Assembly: GCA_029881495.1 (NCBI GenBank)
Contig: JAOUMJ010000001.1
Span: 124,001-188,000 of the forward strand
Origin: Nitrospinota bacterium
GTDB taxonomy: Bacteria > Nitrospinota_A > UBA7883 > JACRGQ01
DNA: 64,000 nucleotides
Direction: 5' to 3'
Positions 39,510-47,475 of the stretch are shown here, in pieces. The first letter of the stretch is position 1, and each line of letters starts with the position of its first letter. Below the pieces are notes generated by a model that worked only from the letters and a program-made list of their open reading frames with translations, ran no database searches and was not told the DNA's origin. The translations under genes and the position numbers were made by a program.

Positions 39510-41213
39510 TTATCGAATTGCGCATTGGATATCGGAAGTTACCCGCAGGATCTCATCTTCAGTCGTAATGCCACGGTTTACCTTCTGCATCCCGTCCATT
39601 TTCATCGTTTCCATCCGCTGGTTATTGAAGAGGAATTTTCTTATCTCAGCCACGCCAACGCACCGGGATACGATTTCGCTCAAGCCATCGTCCATCATCA
39701 GAATTTCGAATATCCCGGTCCTCCCTGCGAATCCGCTTTTATTGCAAACCAAGCAACCGCGACCATAAAAGGAGGGAGCGCTTTCATTCTCAGGCGAAGC
39801 CTCCTCACCGTTTTTGCAGGATTTTTTAATCTTACATTTCTCGCAAATTTTCCTTACAAGGCGCTGGCCAATTACCCCGGCAAGTGAGGAGGAGATCAGA
39901 TACGGTTCAATGCCGAGGTCGATCAGCCGCACTACCGCGCTTGCCGCATCGTTCGTGTGGAGCGTGGTGAGTACCATATGACCAGTCATTGCCGCCTGAA
40001 CGGCGATCTCGGCCGTGCTTCTATCTCGTATTTCCCCGACCATTATCATATCAGGGTCCTGGCGAAGTATTGAGCGGAGAGAGTTGGCGAAATCAAGCCC
40101 TGCTTTGATATTGATCTGGGATTGGCGCACGCCGGGGAGCCGGTACTCCACAGGATCCTCGATAGTGACGATATTCCTGCTAATGTCGTTTAGTTCATTC
40201 AGAATGGCGTACAAGGTTGTTGTCTTGCCGGAACCTGTCGGCCCGGTAACTATTACCATCCCGTGCGGTGTCCCTGTAAGTTTTAATGTTTTCTCAAGGG
40301 ATGAACCGGTAAGCCCGGTTTGTATCAACGTGGTCAGTGTTGCATCCTTGCGCAAAATTCGGATAACCACATTCTCACCGTATATTGTCGGGAATGTTGA
40401 AACGCGGAATTCAACATCTTTCCCATTAATAGTAGCCATGAATCTGCCGTCCTGAGGCATTCGCGATTCTGAAATATCAAGGCGTGACACGACCTTTACC
40501 CGGCTTATCAGGAGAGATTGGAGTTTTTTAGGGATCTCCCCTGTTGGAAAAAGGACACCGTCGATCCTGTTTCGGATATTCAGTGAATTTTCATCAGGCT
40601 CAAGATGGATATCGCTTGCCCTTTCATCGACAGCTTGGCGGATAATGGCATCCAGCAGGGCGGCTACCGGAGCCATTCCTGCAGCATTATTTTGGGAGGT
40701 TTCTCCCTGCGATATCGGGGATATTTCGCCAGGCAGGAGAGGATCAACCGAGTGCATCGCATCCATGACCGTGCCGGAAATGCCGTAATTTTTTGTTATG
40801 AATCTTTCTATCTGGCTCTTGGGCGAAATGGAGACGGAAACTTTTGAATTGAGTTTAGCGGAGAGTTCGTCGATCGCCGGGATATTTAAAGGATCCGACA
40901 TCGCGATGATAATGGAATTCCCATTCATCTTCACAGGAACAACGGAGTGCCTCCGTGCAAGGCTTTCAGGCAGAAGGTCTAACAGTTTTTTATCAGGTTC
41001 AACCCCTTCAAGGTCGATCACTCGAATTTCCAGCTGTTTTGCCAGGGTGGAGATGATCTCCTCTTCGGTCAGGATGCCAAGGGAAATTACCGCTTCACCG
41101 AATCTTTCGCCTGAATTTTCCAGCCGTTCAAGGATCGCGTGCCTCTGTTCGGGTGAGATTGCGCCGGTTTCCATGAGAATGTCACCCAGTTTCTTTTTTT
41201 TCCAAACCGCCAC
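39510..41213 (-). CDS. gspE: Type II secretion / type IV pilus assembly ATPase (GspE/PilB)
   Basis: Hexameric ATPase powering pseudopilus or pilus assembly. The 567-aa protein has an N-terminal MshEN domain (GDILMETGAISPEQRHAILERL near residue 11, in parts), a central helical domain, and the ATPase core with Walker A TGPTGSGKTTTL near 322, ASP box, Walker B and TTLHTNDAASAVVRL near 413. The C-terminal zinc finger has four cysteines (CEKC and CLVC near 457 and 489). The start is the GTG at 41213 with GGGAGG upstream. gspF follows after the methyltransferase gene. Confidence 0.94.
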   Translation of the reverse strand: MAVWKKKKLGDILMETGAISPEQRHAILERLENSGERFGEAVISLGILTEEEIISTLAKQLEIRVIDLEGVEPDKKLLDLLPESLARRHSVVPVKMNGNSIIIAMSDPLNIPAIDELSAKLNSKVSVSISPKSQIERFITKNYGISGTVMDAMHSVDPLLPGEISPISQGETSQNNAAGMAPVAALLDAIIRQAVDERASDIHLEPDENSLNIRNRIDGVLFPTGEIPKKLQSLLISRVKVVSRLDISESRMPQDGRFMATINGKDVEFRVSTFPTIYGENVVIRILRKDATLTTLIQTGLTGSSLEKTLKLTGTPHGMVIVTGPTGSGKTTTLYAILNELNDISRNIVTIEDPVEYRLPGVRQSQINIKAGLDFANSLRSILRQDPDMIMVGEIRDRSTAEIAVQAAMTGHMVLTTLHTNDAASAVVRLIDLGIEPYLISSSLAGVIGQRLVRKICEKCKIKKSCKNGEEASPENESAPSFYGRGCLVCNKSGFAGRTGIFEILMMDDGLSEIVSRCVGVAEIRKFLFNNQRMETMKMDGMQKVNRGITTEDEILRVTSDIQCAIR

Positions 41214-41537
41214 CTATCAATTTCCTCCCGAAGATTTGGTGAAGCCGATCCAGGATATTTTCAGATTTCCCCCTCTGCATTTTTAACATGCCGTAGTCGG
41301 AAAATGAAATAATTTATTGGAAATAAAGGGGGGATCGGGAGTTGCAGAATAGGATGTGTGACTTTTTCGATTTGTATATTCGTATAGATAGTCCAGAAAA
41401 AGCGTCATATGAGGCAGGGAGAGTTGAATTTGCGAGTTTAGGCATAAAAAACAATCTCTTTCAAATTTCAATTGCCATAAATGGCATGAAATGGTGTAGT
41501 ATAGTCCTTTTAAAATTTAACTTGGACAGGAGGGTGT
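41214..41537. other. Divergent intergenic region, 324 nt
   Basis: Spacer between gspE and the PHP gene. It holds the palindrome TGCCAT-AA-ATGGCA (41473-41486), a TATAGT (41500-41505) with no well-placed -35, and a GGAGG just before the ATG at 41538. A 32-codon frame on the minus strand overlaps the gspE start but lacks a ribosome-binding site. The palindrome is a possible operator for the PHP gene; otherwise nothing is seen. Confidence 0.5.
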
Positions 41538-42374
41538 ATGGCAAAAATCGTTGCAGATTTGCATTTGCACTCAAATTGTTCCGATGGGTTGAATACACCT
41601 GAGGAAATATCTGAACTGGTTGAAAACAAGGCTGTTAAGGTATTTTCTTTGACCGATCACGATTCAGTTGCGGGCCATTCGGCTTTCGACAGGTTCACAA
41701 ATGGAGAGTTTATTCCCGGCATTGAATTGACATCCACCATTGAAGGGACTGAATTACACATATTGGGATATTTTATCGATTCAGCCAACAAGGAATTGCT
41801 GGAAGTTCTTGATAAAATTGCTATAAAGCGTAAATCAAGGCTTTTAAGCATTATTGAAAGGCTGAGTGCGAATTCGGATTTTGATATCGACAAGGATGAA
41901 GTGATCGCTGAGATAGGTAGCGGCTCATATAACCGCTTGAATCTCGCCAGATTCTTTCTGAAAAAAGGTTTCGCGATGAGTCTTGATGAGTGCTTCTCCC
42001 GTTATCTTGGCGAATCCGGCAGTTATTACGAGGCTGTTGATTTTTTTACATCGGGCGAGGCTATAAAACTGATCCACAACAGCGGCGGATTGGCTTTTCT
42101 TGCTCACCCCTGCGTCGGAAGCGCCCATATGTATATACCAAGGCTTGTTGAAGAGGGGCTGAACGGTATTGAGGTATACCACCCTTCGCATTCGGCGGAA
42201 AATGTCCGGTTCTGTCTCGATATCGCGGCGAAGTACTCGCTTGGGATTTGCGGCGGCAGCGACTTTCACGGAACCGAGAATTCAAAGAGGCAAATAAAGT
42301 CGTTTGGACTGGATGAAGAGCAACTTGATAATTTTTTATCAATGAATCCCGGCAGGGATTTGGTTCGTTATTAG
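41538..42374 (+). CDS. PHP-domain metal-dependent phosphoesterase
   Basis: 278-aa protein of the PHP family (TrpH/RNase AM-like). Metal-binding motifs: ADLHLHSNCSDG at residue 6, SLTDHDSVAGH near 37, IHNSGGLAFLAHPC near 178 and GGSDFHG near 240. Members hydrolyse nucleoside 3',5'-bisphosphates or trim RNA 5' ends. The ATG has GGAGGG 6 nt upstream. The two DUF507 genes follow after 12 nt on the same strand, so the three are probably one operon. Confidence 0.92.
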   Translation: MAKIVADLHLHSNCSDGLNTPEEISELVENKAVKVFSLTDHDSVAGHSAFDRFTNGEFIPGIELTSTIEGTELHILGYFIDSANKELLEVLDKIAIKRKSRLLSIIERLSANSDFDIDKDEVIAEIGSGSYNRLNLARFFLKKGFAMSLDECFSRYLGESGSYYEAVDFFTSGEAIKLIHNSGGLAFLAHPCVGSAHMYIPRLVEEGLNGIEVYHPSHSAENVRFCLDIAAKYSLGICGGSDFHGTENSKRQIKSFGLDEEQLDNFLSMNPGRDLVRY

Positions 42375-42386
42375 GAGAGAAATGAG

Positions 42387-42668
42387 ATGAAATTGCGTAA
42401 GGAAGTGGTTCATTATCTTTCAAAGAAGATTATTGAGCATCTTGAGGAAAAGGAGATAATCGAATACGATTGCGATTTTGACAGCGCCGTTTCGATAGTC
42501 GAGTCATCAATCGTGAACGATCTGATGGTTGAGGACAAGCTCAACGAAGAGGTGAAGGAGATTCTCCGCGAGCAGGAGAACCAGATAGACGAAAACAACA
42601 TTAATTACCGCAAGGTATTTCAGATGGTGAAAAACAAGCTTGCGCGCGAGAGAGGATTGATACTGTGA
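42387..42668 (+). CDS. DUF507 protein, first copy
   Basis: 93-aa helical, strongly charged protein of the DUF507 family, with no signal peptide or membrane segment. It starts MKLRKEVVHYLSKKIIEHL and contains DSAVSIVESSIVNDLMVEDKLNEE-type helices followed by NYRKVFQMVKNKLARERGLIL (quoted in parts). The ATG has GGAGAGAAATG context. It overlaps the second DUF507 gene by 4 nt (GTGA). The function is not known; the two copies probably form a heterodimer or complex. Confidence 0.88.
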   Translation: MKLRKEVVHYLSKKIIEHLEEKEIIEYDCDFDSAVSIVESSIVNDLMVEDKLNEEVKEILREQENQIDENNINYRKVFQMVKNKLARERGLIL

Positions 42669-42952
42669 ATCTGACAAGAGAAAAAATAAACCAGTTGTCC
42701 AAGGTGATTCTGCAGACCCTGCTCAAGGACGAAAGGATCGAATATTTTGTAGATGAGAACGATATGAGGCTCGGCATTGTGAAGGTCCTCACCGACGAGC
42801 TGAATGTAGAGGAAGAGATCGATCAGGCGGTAAGGAAAGCCATCGGATCATACGGCAGGGATATCCGCGAAGGTACCGAAGAGTGGGACATCGTCTACCA
42901 GCGCCACTATGCCGAACAGACAAAGAAAAGGCGCGGTCTGGATCAGGGATAA
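42665..42952 (+). CDS. DUF507 protein, second copy
   Basis: 95-aa DUF507 paralogue of the first, starting LTREKINQLSKVILQTLLKD and continuing RLGIVKVLTDELNVEEEID before the C-terminal YGRDIREGTEEWDIVY. It starts at GTG 42665, overlapping the previous stop by 4 nt. The two proteins share the fold pattern but diverge clearly in sequence, so the pair is an old duplication rather than a recent copy. Followed by three hairpins before the convergent dihydrolipoamide dehydrogenase-like gene. Confidence 0.88.
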   Translation: MNLTREKINQLSKVILQTLLKDERIEYFVDENDMRLGIVKVLTDELNVEEEIDQAVRKAIGSYGRDIREGTEEWDIVYQRHYAEQTKKRRGLDQG

Positions 42953-42958
42953 GAAAAT

Positions 42959-42978
42959 GGGGGATCATCTGTTCCCCC
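42959..42978. repeat. GGGGGA...TCCCCC hairpin
   Basis: GGGGGA and TCCCCC form a perfect 6-bp stem with an 8-nt loop, directly after the second DUF507 stop codon. No T-run follows. It may be part of a composite transcript end with the hairpins at 42985 and 43007. Confidence 0.5.
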
Positions 42979-42984
42979 TCAATG

Positions 42985-42997
42985 GCCGATTATCGGC
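42985..42997. repeat. GCCGAT/ATCGGC palindrome
   Basis: Perfect 6-bp arms with a single-base centre, between the DUF507 genes and the dihydrolipoamide dehydrogenase-like gene. The 1-nt centre suggests a DNA site or a cruciform rather than a hairpin. Confidence 0.4.
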
Positions 42998-43006
42998 TGT
43001 CAGTTT

Positions 43007-43034
43007 GCCGGGATGAACCGGCCCTCTATTTTTT
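43007..43034 (+). terminator. Terminator-like hairpin after the DUF507 genes
   Basis: GCCGG-GATGAA-CCGGC followed by CCTCTA and six T. The T-run is formed by the last codons of the convergent flavoprotein gene, so the T-run is shared with coding sequence; it still would act on plus-strand transcripts. Confidence 0.45.
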
Positions 43035-44414
43035 CGCTTCGAGAAGGGATGCCGCCGCAAGTGGGATCGCCTCTGCTATCGTCGGATGTCCGAAAATCGT
43101 GTTTGCCATCGCCTCAGCCGTCATTTCAGCTTTGATCGCCACTGCGGCAGTGTGAACGATCTCAGTCGCACCAGGGCCGGCCATATGAATTCCTACTATT
43201 CTCCCCGAATCATCGGTCAATATTTTTACCAGTCCGGCAATTTCCCCAGAAGCGTGGGCTCGGGCAAGAGCGCGGATGAAATGAACTCCTCTGTTGTAGG
43301 GATTTCCTTCCCTCTTTAAATCCTCTTCGGTTTTCCCGACAAATCCAACTTCGGGATTCGTAAAGATTATTATCGGAAGGGTGAAGTGATCTATCCTGAC
43401 CGGTCTAGCGTCCATTATTGCCAGCCCCCTGCTACCGAGTATGTCGCGGGCGGCGACAATCCCCTCGTGATGGGCGATGTATGCCAGGTTGGTTTTTCCT
43501 GCCACATCGCCGATTGCGTAGATCCCTTTTTGGGATGTGCGCATTGCCTGGTCGGTAATGATATACCCATCCTTGTCTGTGGAGACTTCTGTATTCTCAA
43601 GCCCAAGGCTCCCCGATTCCGGTATTCTCCCAATTGCGACCAGAAGAATTTCGGAATTGACAGTTTCACCGTTTTCCAGATCAATGCGCATGGAATCTCT
43701 GTGGCGGGAAACTTTAGAAGCTTTTGTGGCAGTTAAGAATGTCACCCCTTTTTTCTTAAGCTCCCTTTTGACAACCGCCCTTATTTCGCCGTCAACAGTT
43801 GGCAGGATGTCCTCAAGCGCTTCGATTACCGTGACATTTGTACCGACTCCGGAAAAGAAGGTCGCCATCTCCATCCCAATGGCTCCGCCGCCGATGATGG
43901 CAATCGATTCCGGCAGTTTTTCAATTGTGAAGATGGTATCGGAAGTGTAAATCCCGTCTCCATTGCCGAAAGGATTTATCGGTCTGCTCCCTGTGGCGAT
44001 AACCGCGTTTTCAAATTCAAGAATCGTTTGCCCGTTATTAATTGATAAGGTTTTCTCTGAAGTAAAAACAGCGTTTCCGGCAAGCATCGTTATGCCCATT
44101 TTTTGGTATGTTGAGTTCAGCCCTTTTTGCATTACTGAAACCACTTCTTCATGGTGCGCCTTGATGCCGCTGAAATCAGGAGCGGTGAGGTTTATGCCGA
44201 TCTTTTTTGCGAATTCTTTCTGCCTGTAAAGATGTTCTGCGGCAAGCCAAGATTTCGACGGAACGCAGCCCCGGTTCAGGCAGGAGCCTCCGAGACTCCC
44301 CTTGTCTATAAGGAAAGTTTTCAGGCCTTTGCCGGCGGTCTTTTCGGCGACTATGCCGCCTCCGGGACCTGCGCCGATAACGGCAATCTCGGCCCTGATT
44401 ATTTCATTTTCCAT
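43026..44414 (-). CDS. Dihydrolipoamide dehydrogenase-like flavoprotein
   Basis: About 462-aa pyridine-nucleotide-disulfide oxidoreductase. FAD loop IGAGPGGGIVAEK near residue 12, redox cysteines in GGSCLNRGCVPSK near 45, NAD loop IGGGAIGMEMA near 180, AIGDVAG near 310 and the active-site HPTIAEAIPLA near the C-terminus. The position of the redox pair and of the C-terminal His places it with Lpd or mercuric-reductase relatives. ATG 44414 is chosen as the family-like start; the upstream frame has no ribosome-binding site and neither does this ATG. No dehydrogenase complex is linked, so its partner is unknown. Confidence 0.85.
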   Translation of the reverse strand: MENEIIRAEIAVIGAGPGGGIVAEKTAGKGLKTFLIDKGSLGGSCLNRGCVPSKSWLAAEHLYRQKEFAKKIGINLTAPDFSGIKAHHEEVVSVMQKGLNSTYQKMGITMLAGNAVFTSEKTLSINNGQTILEFENAVIATGSRPINPFGNGDGIYTSDTIFTIEKLPESIAIIGGGAIGMEMATFFSGVGTNVTVIEALEDILPTVDGEIRAVVKRELKKKGVTFLTATKASKVSRHRDSMRIDLENGETVNSEILLVAIGRIPESGSLGLENTEVSTDKDGYIITDQAMRTSQKGIYAIGDVAGKTNLAYIAHHEGIVAARDILGSRGLAIMDARPVRIDHFTLPIIIFTNPEVGFVGKTEEDLKREGNPYNRGVHFIRALARAHASGEIAGLVKILTDDSGRIVGIHMAGPGATEIVHTAAVAIKAEMTAEAMANTIFGHPTIAEAIPLAAASLLEAKK

Positions 44415-44477
44415 CAATTTCTGGAAATTATAGTTTAGTGAAGGCTCAAAAGCCAATACAGAAAGAGGCTTAAAAGC

Positions 44478-45572
44478 TCAATTGACCTGGCTGGTACTTG
44501 GGGCGGTCTTGGATGCAACAGGCTTGAATGCGGGCATATCCCCCTCGTAGAAGAATGTCTCCGTCAGATAGTGTTTCTGCAACCTTCCGTTTTCAAATGG
44601 AACGCCCATATCTTCCGGGAATATAGCTACGGTAGTATCTTTAAAAACCCACTGATCAAGGTCAACTATGTTTTTGTCGGTCAATTCCACGCACCCTCTT
44701 GTATCTGGTGTACGCTCGCCTATTCCAGTGCCGTGGAGCCATATACCGCCTCCTGTGCGCCCCTTCTTCCTGTCGTACATGTTAGGGTAGTTCAGTACGA
44801 AGGCTCGAGGTCCGTAAATCTTATCAAGGTCTTTCGTGATTATTTCCGTCACATGATAAAGGCCCACAGGGGTTTTTAAGTCGCCCTGCGTCTCTTTCCT
44901 GCCGGTATTTTTGCCAAGGGAGACATCAAAACTGTTCACCACCTCAAAATGTTCCTGGAACTCCCGTAGGATGTGGAGTTTTCTGTTCTTTTTATCTACG
45001 GCAACAGCGTACTTCTCCAGTAGCGGAGCGGCCGGCGGCTCGGGAGCGATTGCCAGTTTTTCCAGTTCCTTTTCAGGCTCCGGCTTGGCAACGGTCTCCT
45101 GTTTCTCAATGACGACGGGTTTTTTTGATTCAAACGATTCTTGGATCGACGCCATCGATTCGCCGATGAACAGATCTGTGGTTGTTACAAAGTTGGCGGT
45201 AGTTTCGTATGAGCTTTGAGCTGTATTTTTTACGGTATCGTATATGAGGGCGCTTTTTTCGGATACATAGGCGGCAGTTGACTTCGCCGAGTTCGATACA
45301 AATACGGCAGTGGTCTTTGCCGTGTCCAATGTAAATACAGCGGTTGATTTTGCCGTGTCCCATACAAATACGGCGGAGTTCCCAATCAATGTGCGATTGC
45401 TCCATGTAAAGAAGGTCAGTGTAACGACAATCAACAGCGAAAGGGTGCCTGTAACCACTTTTTTCGGTATTACAGGACGTGTTCGGAAGGACTGCTTTAA
45501 CGCAAAGTTGGTGTACGCGACCCTTACATTGGTCCTGAGTACAAAGATATCCCTTTTCAGGTTATCAAACAT
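44478..45572 (-). CDS. L,D-transpeptidase with 11-residue repeats
   Basis: 364-aa YkuD-type L,D-transpeptidase, which makes 3-3 cross-links or anchors proteins in peptidoglycan. A membrane segment (residues about 41-56) is followed by four to five 11-residue repeats (67-121; units such as AVFVWDTAKST and AVFTLDTAKTT), then a proline-rich linker. The YkuD domain (about 190-330) shows KTPVGLYHVTEI and the active-site WLHGTGIGERTPDTRGCVEL with its Cys. The repeats suggest a long amphipathic helix across the periplasm. It is followed 29 nt upstream by the AMIN-domain lipoprotein gene, on the same strand. Confidence 0.87.
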   Translation of the reverse strand: MFDNLKRDIFVLRTNVRVAYTNFALKQSFRTRPVIPKKVVTGTLSLLIVVTLTFFTWSNRTLIGNSAVFVWDTAKSTAVFTLDTAKTTAVFVSNSAKSTAAYVSEKSALIYDTVKNTAQSSYETTANFVTTTDLFIGESMASIQESFESKKPVVIEKQETVAKPEPEKELEKLAIAPEPPAAPLLEKYAVAVDKKNRKLHILREFQEHFEVVNSFDVSLGKNTGRKETQGDLKTPVGLYHVTEIITKDLDKIYGPRAFVLNYPNMYDRKKGRTGGGIWLHGTGIGERTPDTRGCVELTDKNIVDLDQWVFKDTTVAIFPEDMGVPFENGRLQKHYLTETFFYEGDMPAFKPVASKTAPSTSQVN

Positions 45573-45601
45573 TCCGGTGCTCCAAGTTTTCCCTCTCTCC
45601 T

Positions 45602-46759
45602 TTAATTATCGATCCTGCTCCAATTCTCATCTAATATTTTCCACTTCCCGGATTCTTTTGTCAAAGAGAGGGTTTTAACCCCCCGGCTGTTGAAACTGTT
45701 TGACCGGTACAGCTGGTGGAACGTTGCCCTTGCCGCCCGGCTGGAGATGATCGATATCTCCAGCGCTTCAAAATCGATCTCGGGTACGCCAGGCCTTTTG
45801 AACTTGAAGGCTTTATCGGCCACCCACTCCTTTTTATCCATATATCCGAACTTGAAATCGGAAGAATAGTGCTCCGAGTAGTTCTTAATATCTTCCATGT
45901 TCCATGCTTTGATCCATGCCTCGATCATTTTTTTTATTGCTGTCTCCGGGTCATCCGGCGCGGCTATGGGGCCTTTGGACAACCCCCCTTCAGAGGCGCC
46001 GGCATTATCTCCGATAAGTCTTGTCTGAATGTTGCTTAACTGCTTTTCCATGAAAACAACCCTTGCCTGGAGCGTTTCGGCAAGGCTCATCGTCTCATCG
46101 AACTGCTTTTGGGCTTCGTTTGCCTGTTTTCTCATAAGGCTGTTCTCAAGCTCCAGCTTGATATTGTTCTCCCTCTCTTCGGCGATTTTGGCTTTAAGTA
46201 TATTGATCTCTTCCAGAAGCTCCTGTCTCGTTCTGTTTTCGTAATCGGCGCCAATGGCGGGATTTATTTTGTCTGATCCATTCTTATCTGTGCCGCGGTA
46301 TTCCATTGGAGCCGTAAAAAGGGAGCTATCGTCGGAGACGAGTATTTCAAGTCTCCCTTTCTTAAGGGCGACACTGAAAGGGGTTTCCCGGTAAAGTTGC
46401 AATTCAAGCCGAACAGAGTCGATTTCGGGGAACGCAACAACAGATACATGGGATACGGTTTTATCGTTTATTTCGGTTTTACGGGGTTCGAAGTCGAGCA
46501 CCACGTTTGGTATTTCCACCGCTACCCTGGTCGGCTCTGAAAGGGAATATGTGCTGTATTCCAGGGGGATGTTGCTGTAGACCTTGACTACCGTTCCTTT
46601 GTCCGTTGAGGCGTATGCTATCCGTTTAATATGGGCTTTCGAGCCTTCAGAGGCGTCATGAAGTGTGAGGTCAGTTCCCGCCGTTTTACATCCCGTTGTT
46701 ATAAGGAGGAGGAGCGTCATTTGGCGGACCGATGTCCGGAATCGTTTTGTCCCCCTCAC
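45602..46759 (-). CDS. AMIN-domain lipoprotein with NTF2/SnoaL-like C-terminal domain
   Basis: 385-aa lipoprotein with lipobox ITTGC (Cys24) after a basic, hydrophobic signal. An AMIN-type domain (about 40-150) follows, with VVKVYSNIPLEYSTYSLSEPTRVAVEIP (in parts: VKVYSNIPLEY, PTRVAVEIPN), which binds peptidoglycan or septal wall. A coiled coil (about 180-240) and a C-terminal NTF2/SnoaL-like domain (about 270-385) with KKMIEAWIKAWNMEDIKNY follow. GTG 46759 has GAAAGG 5 nt upstream and is chosen. It is in an operon with the L,D-transpeptidase downstream and FmdB upstream, so it probably helps the transpeptidase at the wall. Confidence 0.82.
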   Translation of the reverse strand: MRGTKRFRTSVRQMTLLLLITTGCKTAGTDLTLHDASEGSKAHIKRIAYASTDKGTVVKVYSNIPLEYSTYSLSEPTRVAVEIPNVVLDFEPRKTEINDKTVSHVSVVAFPEIDSVRLELQLYRETPFSVALKKGRLEILVSDDSSLFTAPMEYRGTDKNGSDKINPAIGADYENRTRQELLEEINILKAKIAEERENNIKLELENSLMRKQANEAQKQFDETMSLAETLQARVVFMEKQLSNIQTRLIGDNAGASEGGLSKGPIAAPDDPETAIKKMIEAWIKAWNMEDIKNYSEHYSSDFKFGYMDKKEWVADKAFKFKRPGVPEIDFEALEISIISSRAARATFHQLYRSNSFNSRGVKTLSLTKESGKWKILDENWSRIDN

Positions 46760-46779
46760 TGGTCCCTTTCCGTGCGGGA

Positions 46780-47019
46780 TCAGTTAAAGCCGCACATGCC
46801 GGAAGAGCATGGACTGCCGCCTGATTCAAGGTTACATGCTCCCCCCTTGGCGGATGAGGAGGAACTGCCGGCAATTGAAGGGGCAAAGGTTGAGAACGCT
46901 TTTTTTACCTTTTTCGACCCACATTTGGGGCACTCAACCCCCTTAAAGGAGCCACTGGAAAGTCTCATCTCTTCAAATTTGGCATCACAGTCGGAGCAGT
47001 TAAATTCATAAATCGGCAT
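46780..47019 (-). CDS. FmdB-family zinc-ribbon protein
   Basis: 79-aa zinc-ribbon protein starting MPIYEFNCSDCDAKFEEM, with Cys8/Cys11 and CPKCG near residues 30-34, the FmdB pattern. A low-complexity serine stretch and extra cysteines follow at the C-terminus (GGSPCSSGMCGFN). Members are proposed transcription regulators or metal-handling proteins. It is the first gene of the minus-strand run with the AMIN lipoprotein, 20 nt apart. Confidence 0.9.
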   Translation of the reverse strand: MPIYEFNCSDCDAKFEEMRLSSGSFKGVECPKCGSKKVKKAFSTFAPSIAGSSSSSAKGGACNLESGGSPCSSGMCGFN

Positions 47020-47112
47020 TTTGACCTCTACTTTCGATGAAATTGTCAGTTCATTATATCTCGTGAAACAGGTAATTTATCCTGTAACTATACAGATACA
47101 AATATTTCCATG

Positions 47113-47127
47113 CGGATTTAAAATCCG
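47113..47127. promoter_or_regulatory. Perfect 15-bp palindrome upstream of fmdB
   Basis: CGGATTT-A-AAATCCG has perfect 7-bp arms around one base, about 95 nt upstream of the fmdB start. The 1-nt centre favours a protein-binding site over a hairpin. The bound protein is unknown. Confidence 0.4.
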
Positions 47128-47330
47128 GCAAATTGAGGCAACTATTAAATCTATATAATCGCGGAAAACTTAACGTCATTCACGGCTTCCATAAGTTAAC
47201 ACTATGATTTTATGGTGTCAATCCCGGCATGGACTGCCGATTTTCTGCGGAAACCTCTATTCGCTGTTAAATCAGGGGTATGTGCAAATGATCCACTTTT
47301 TTGCCCAGTTTAATTTTCATGCCACGTTTC

Positions 47331-47360
47331 TTGATACATTCCCATGAAATCGACTATACT
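47331..47360 (+). promoter_or_regulatory. Sigma-70-type promoter of nfnAB
   Basis: TTGATA (47331-47336) and TATACT (47355-47360) are separated by 18 nt; both match consensus at 5 of 6 positions. The start near 47367 gives a leader of about 108 nt before the TTG of nfnA. Confidence 0.65.
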
Positions 47361-47427
47361 AGCGTTTCCTTTTTCCAGGAGCAGACAGCTGGAAGTGGCG
47401 TTTTTCTTTGGGGGGGATAGAGTCGCC

Positions 47428-47463
47428 ATGCATAGGAATGTGGAAAAATATTTGAATAGTTAG
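47428..47463 (+). CDS. 11-aa leader ORF before nfnA
   Basis: ATG with GGGGGGGA about 10 nt upstream opens 11 codons (MHRNVEKYLNS), and its TAG overlaps the AGGAGGG used by nfnA. Translation of it would place a terminating ribosome at the nfnA Shine-Dalgarno site. Supported only by position and ribosome-binding site. Confidence 0.35.
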   Translation: MHRNVEKYLNS

Positions 47464-47475
47464 GAGGGCTCTTAA

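Noticed and set aside
41182-41280. 32-codon frame overlapping the gspE start on the minus strand
   Set aside because: No Shine-Dalgarno site; the overlap with gspE in another frame makes it likely chance.
47204-47347. 47-codon frame in the region before nfnA
   Set aside because: No ribosome-binding site, runs through the nfnA promoter and has no family-like pattern.
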